Origin: STF1-107 sp964457935
Lineage (GTDB): Bacteria; Bacillota; Clostridia; Christensenellales; UBA1242
Direction of reading: 5' to 3'
NCBI GenBank assembly: GCA_964457935.1
Contig: CAYWFC010000046.1
Span: 1 to 5,089 of the forward strand
DNA: 5,089 bases
Shown: piece after piece, positions 4,934 to 5,089 of the stretch
How positions within the stretch are numbered: the stretch's first letter is position 1
Layout of the letters: every line of letters begins with the position of its first letter
The notes under the pieces: model-generated
Databases searched by the model: none
The model's input: only the letters and a program-made list of their open reading frames with translations
What the model was told of the DNA's origin: nothing
Made by a program: the position numbers and the translations under genes

Positions 4934-4949
4934 ACACCTAGTGTTTTTT
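4921..4949 (+). terminator. Intrinsic terminator of the collagen-like gene
   Basis: AAACACTAGG (4921-4930) pairs perfectly with CCTAGTGTTT (4937-4946) around a 6-nt loop, and a six-T run (4944-4949) follows. It begins 31 nt after the stop codon. Confidence 0.85.
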
Positions 4950-4956
4950 GTTTAAT

Positions 4957-4983
4957 AAAAATCCACGGGGTGTACCCGTGGAT
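4957..4983 (-). terminator. Intrinsic terminator of the minus-strand gene at the window end
   Basis: ATCCACGGG (4961-4969) and CCCGTGGAT (4975-4983) form a 9-bp stem with a 5-nt loop. On the minus strand it is followed by a five-U tract (complement of the A run 4957-4961). It begins eight nt past the stop of the partial gene at 4992-5089 and sits back to back with the collagen-like gene's terminator. Confidence 0.8.
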
Positions 4984-4991
4984 TCTTATTA

Positions 4992-5089
4992 TTAGACATT
5001 GTCGCCAAAGTCTATTGTTCTGAAGTTGTCACTCTGGTGTGCGTAGTCTGAGAAGTTCATCTCGTCTAGTTTGACTAGTTCGCCTTCGC
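4992..5089 (-). CDS. 3' end of an unidentified gene (partial, last 31 residues)
   Basis: The minus strand is open from the window edge to a TAA at 4992-4994, with a second TAA directly after it. The visible C-terminus is polar and acidic (EGELVKLDEMNF ... FRTIDFGDNV), with no membrane segment. The other two minus-strand frames hit stops within this stretch, and a terminator follows eight nt later, which supports a real gene. There is too little sequence to assign a family. The gene converges on the collagen-like gene. Confidence 0.65.
   Translation of the reverse strand, partial: EGELVKLDEMNFSDYAHQSDNFRTIDFGDNV

Overview
The window looks like a low-GC Gram-positive (Firmicutes-type) chromosome, probably from an uncultured gut- or host-associated lineage. 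The evidence is AAGGAG-type ribosome binding sites 5-6 nt before ATG, vegetative -10/-35 promoters, hairpin plus U-tract terminators after every gene, a lipoprotein signal peptide, a BspA-type leucine-rich-repeat surface protein, and a collagen-like protein with a BclA-like C-terminal domain. No species can be named from the sequence alone. No mobile element, CRISPR array, tRNA or rRNA was seen.

Layout. Positions 1-348 hold no convincing protein gene. They do hold a well-formed promoter (123-152) followed about 65 nt later by an intrinsic terminator (217-243), which together outline a stand-alone small RNA of about 85 nt. A minus-strand terminator (276-305) then closes the large gene that fills 349-3381. 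That gene encodes a 1010-residue lipoprotein. After the lipobox come six complete cysteine/histidine repeats with invariant spacing (H-x12-C-x10-C-x2-C) plus a variant at each end, then 24 LRR_5 units of 23 residues, then a C-terminal cap. A 176-bp divergent promoter region separates it from a plus-strand gene for a 160-residue protein with four hydrophobic segments (3558-4040) and its strong terminator. An AT-rich spacer (4084-4316) contains a degenerate tandem array with a period near 20 bp. It is followed by the 190-residue collagen-like gene (4317-4889) and its terminator. The last 98 bases hold the 3' end of another minus-strand gene, converging on the collagen-like gene with its own terminator.

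How the parts relate. Each gene appears to be its own transcription unit, so there is no operon logic linking them. The shared theme is the cell surface: a long surface-anchored adhesin-like lipoprotein, a small membrane protein divergent from it, and a collagen-like surface or spore-coat type protein. The most notable regulatory observation is a run of nine G in the -35/-10 spacer of the membrane-protein promoter, where strand slippage could switch expression. The most notable protein observation is the regular, apparently triplet-duplicated Cys/His repeat domain between the lipid anchor and the LRR domain.
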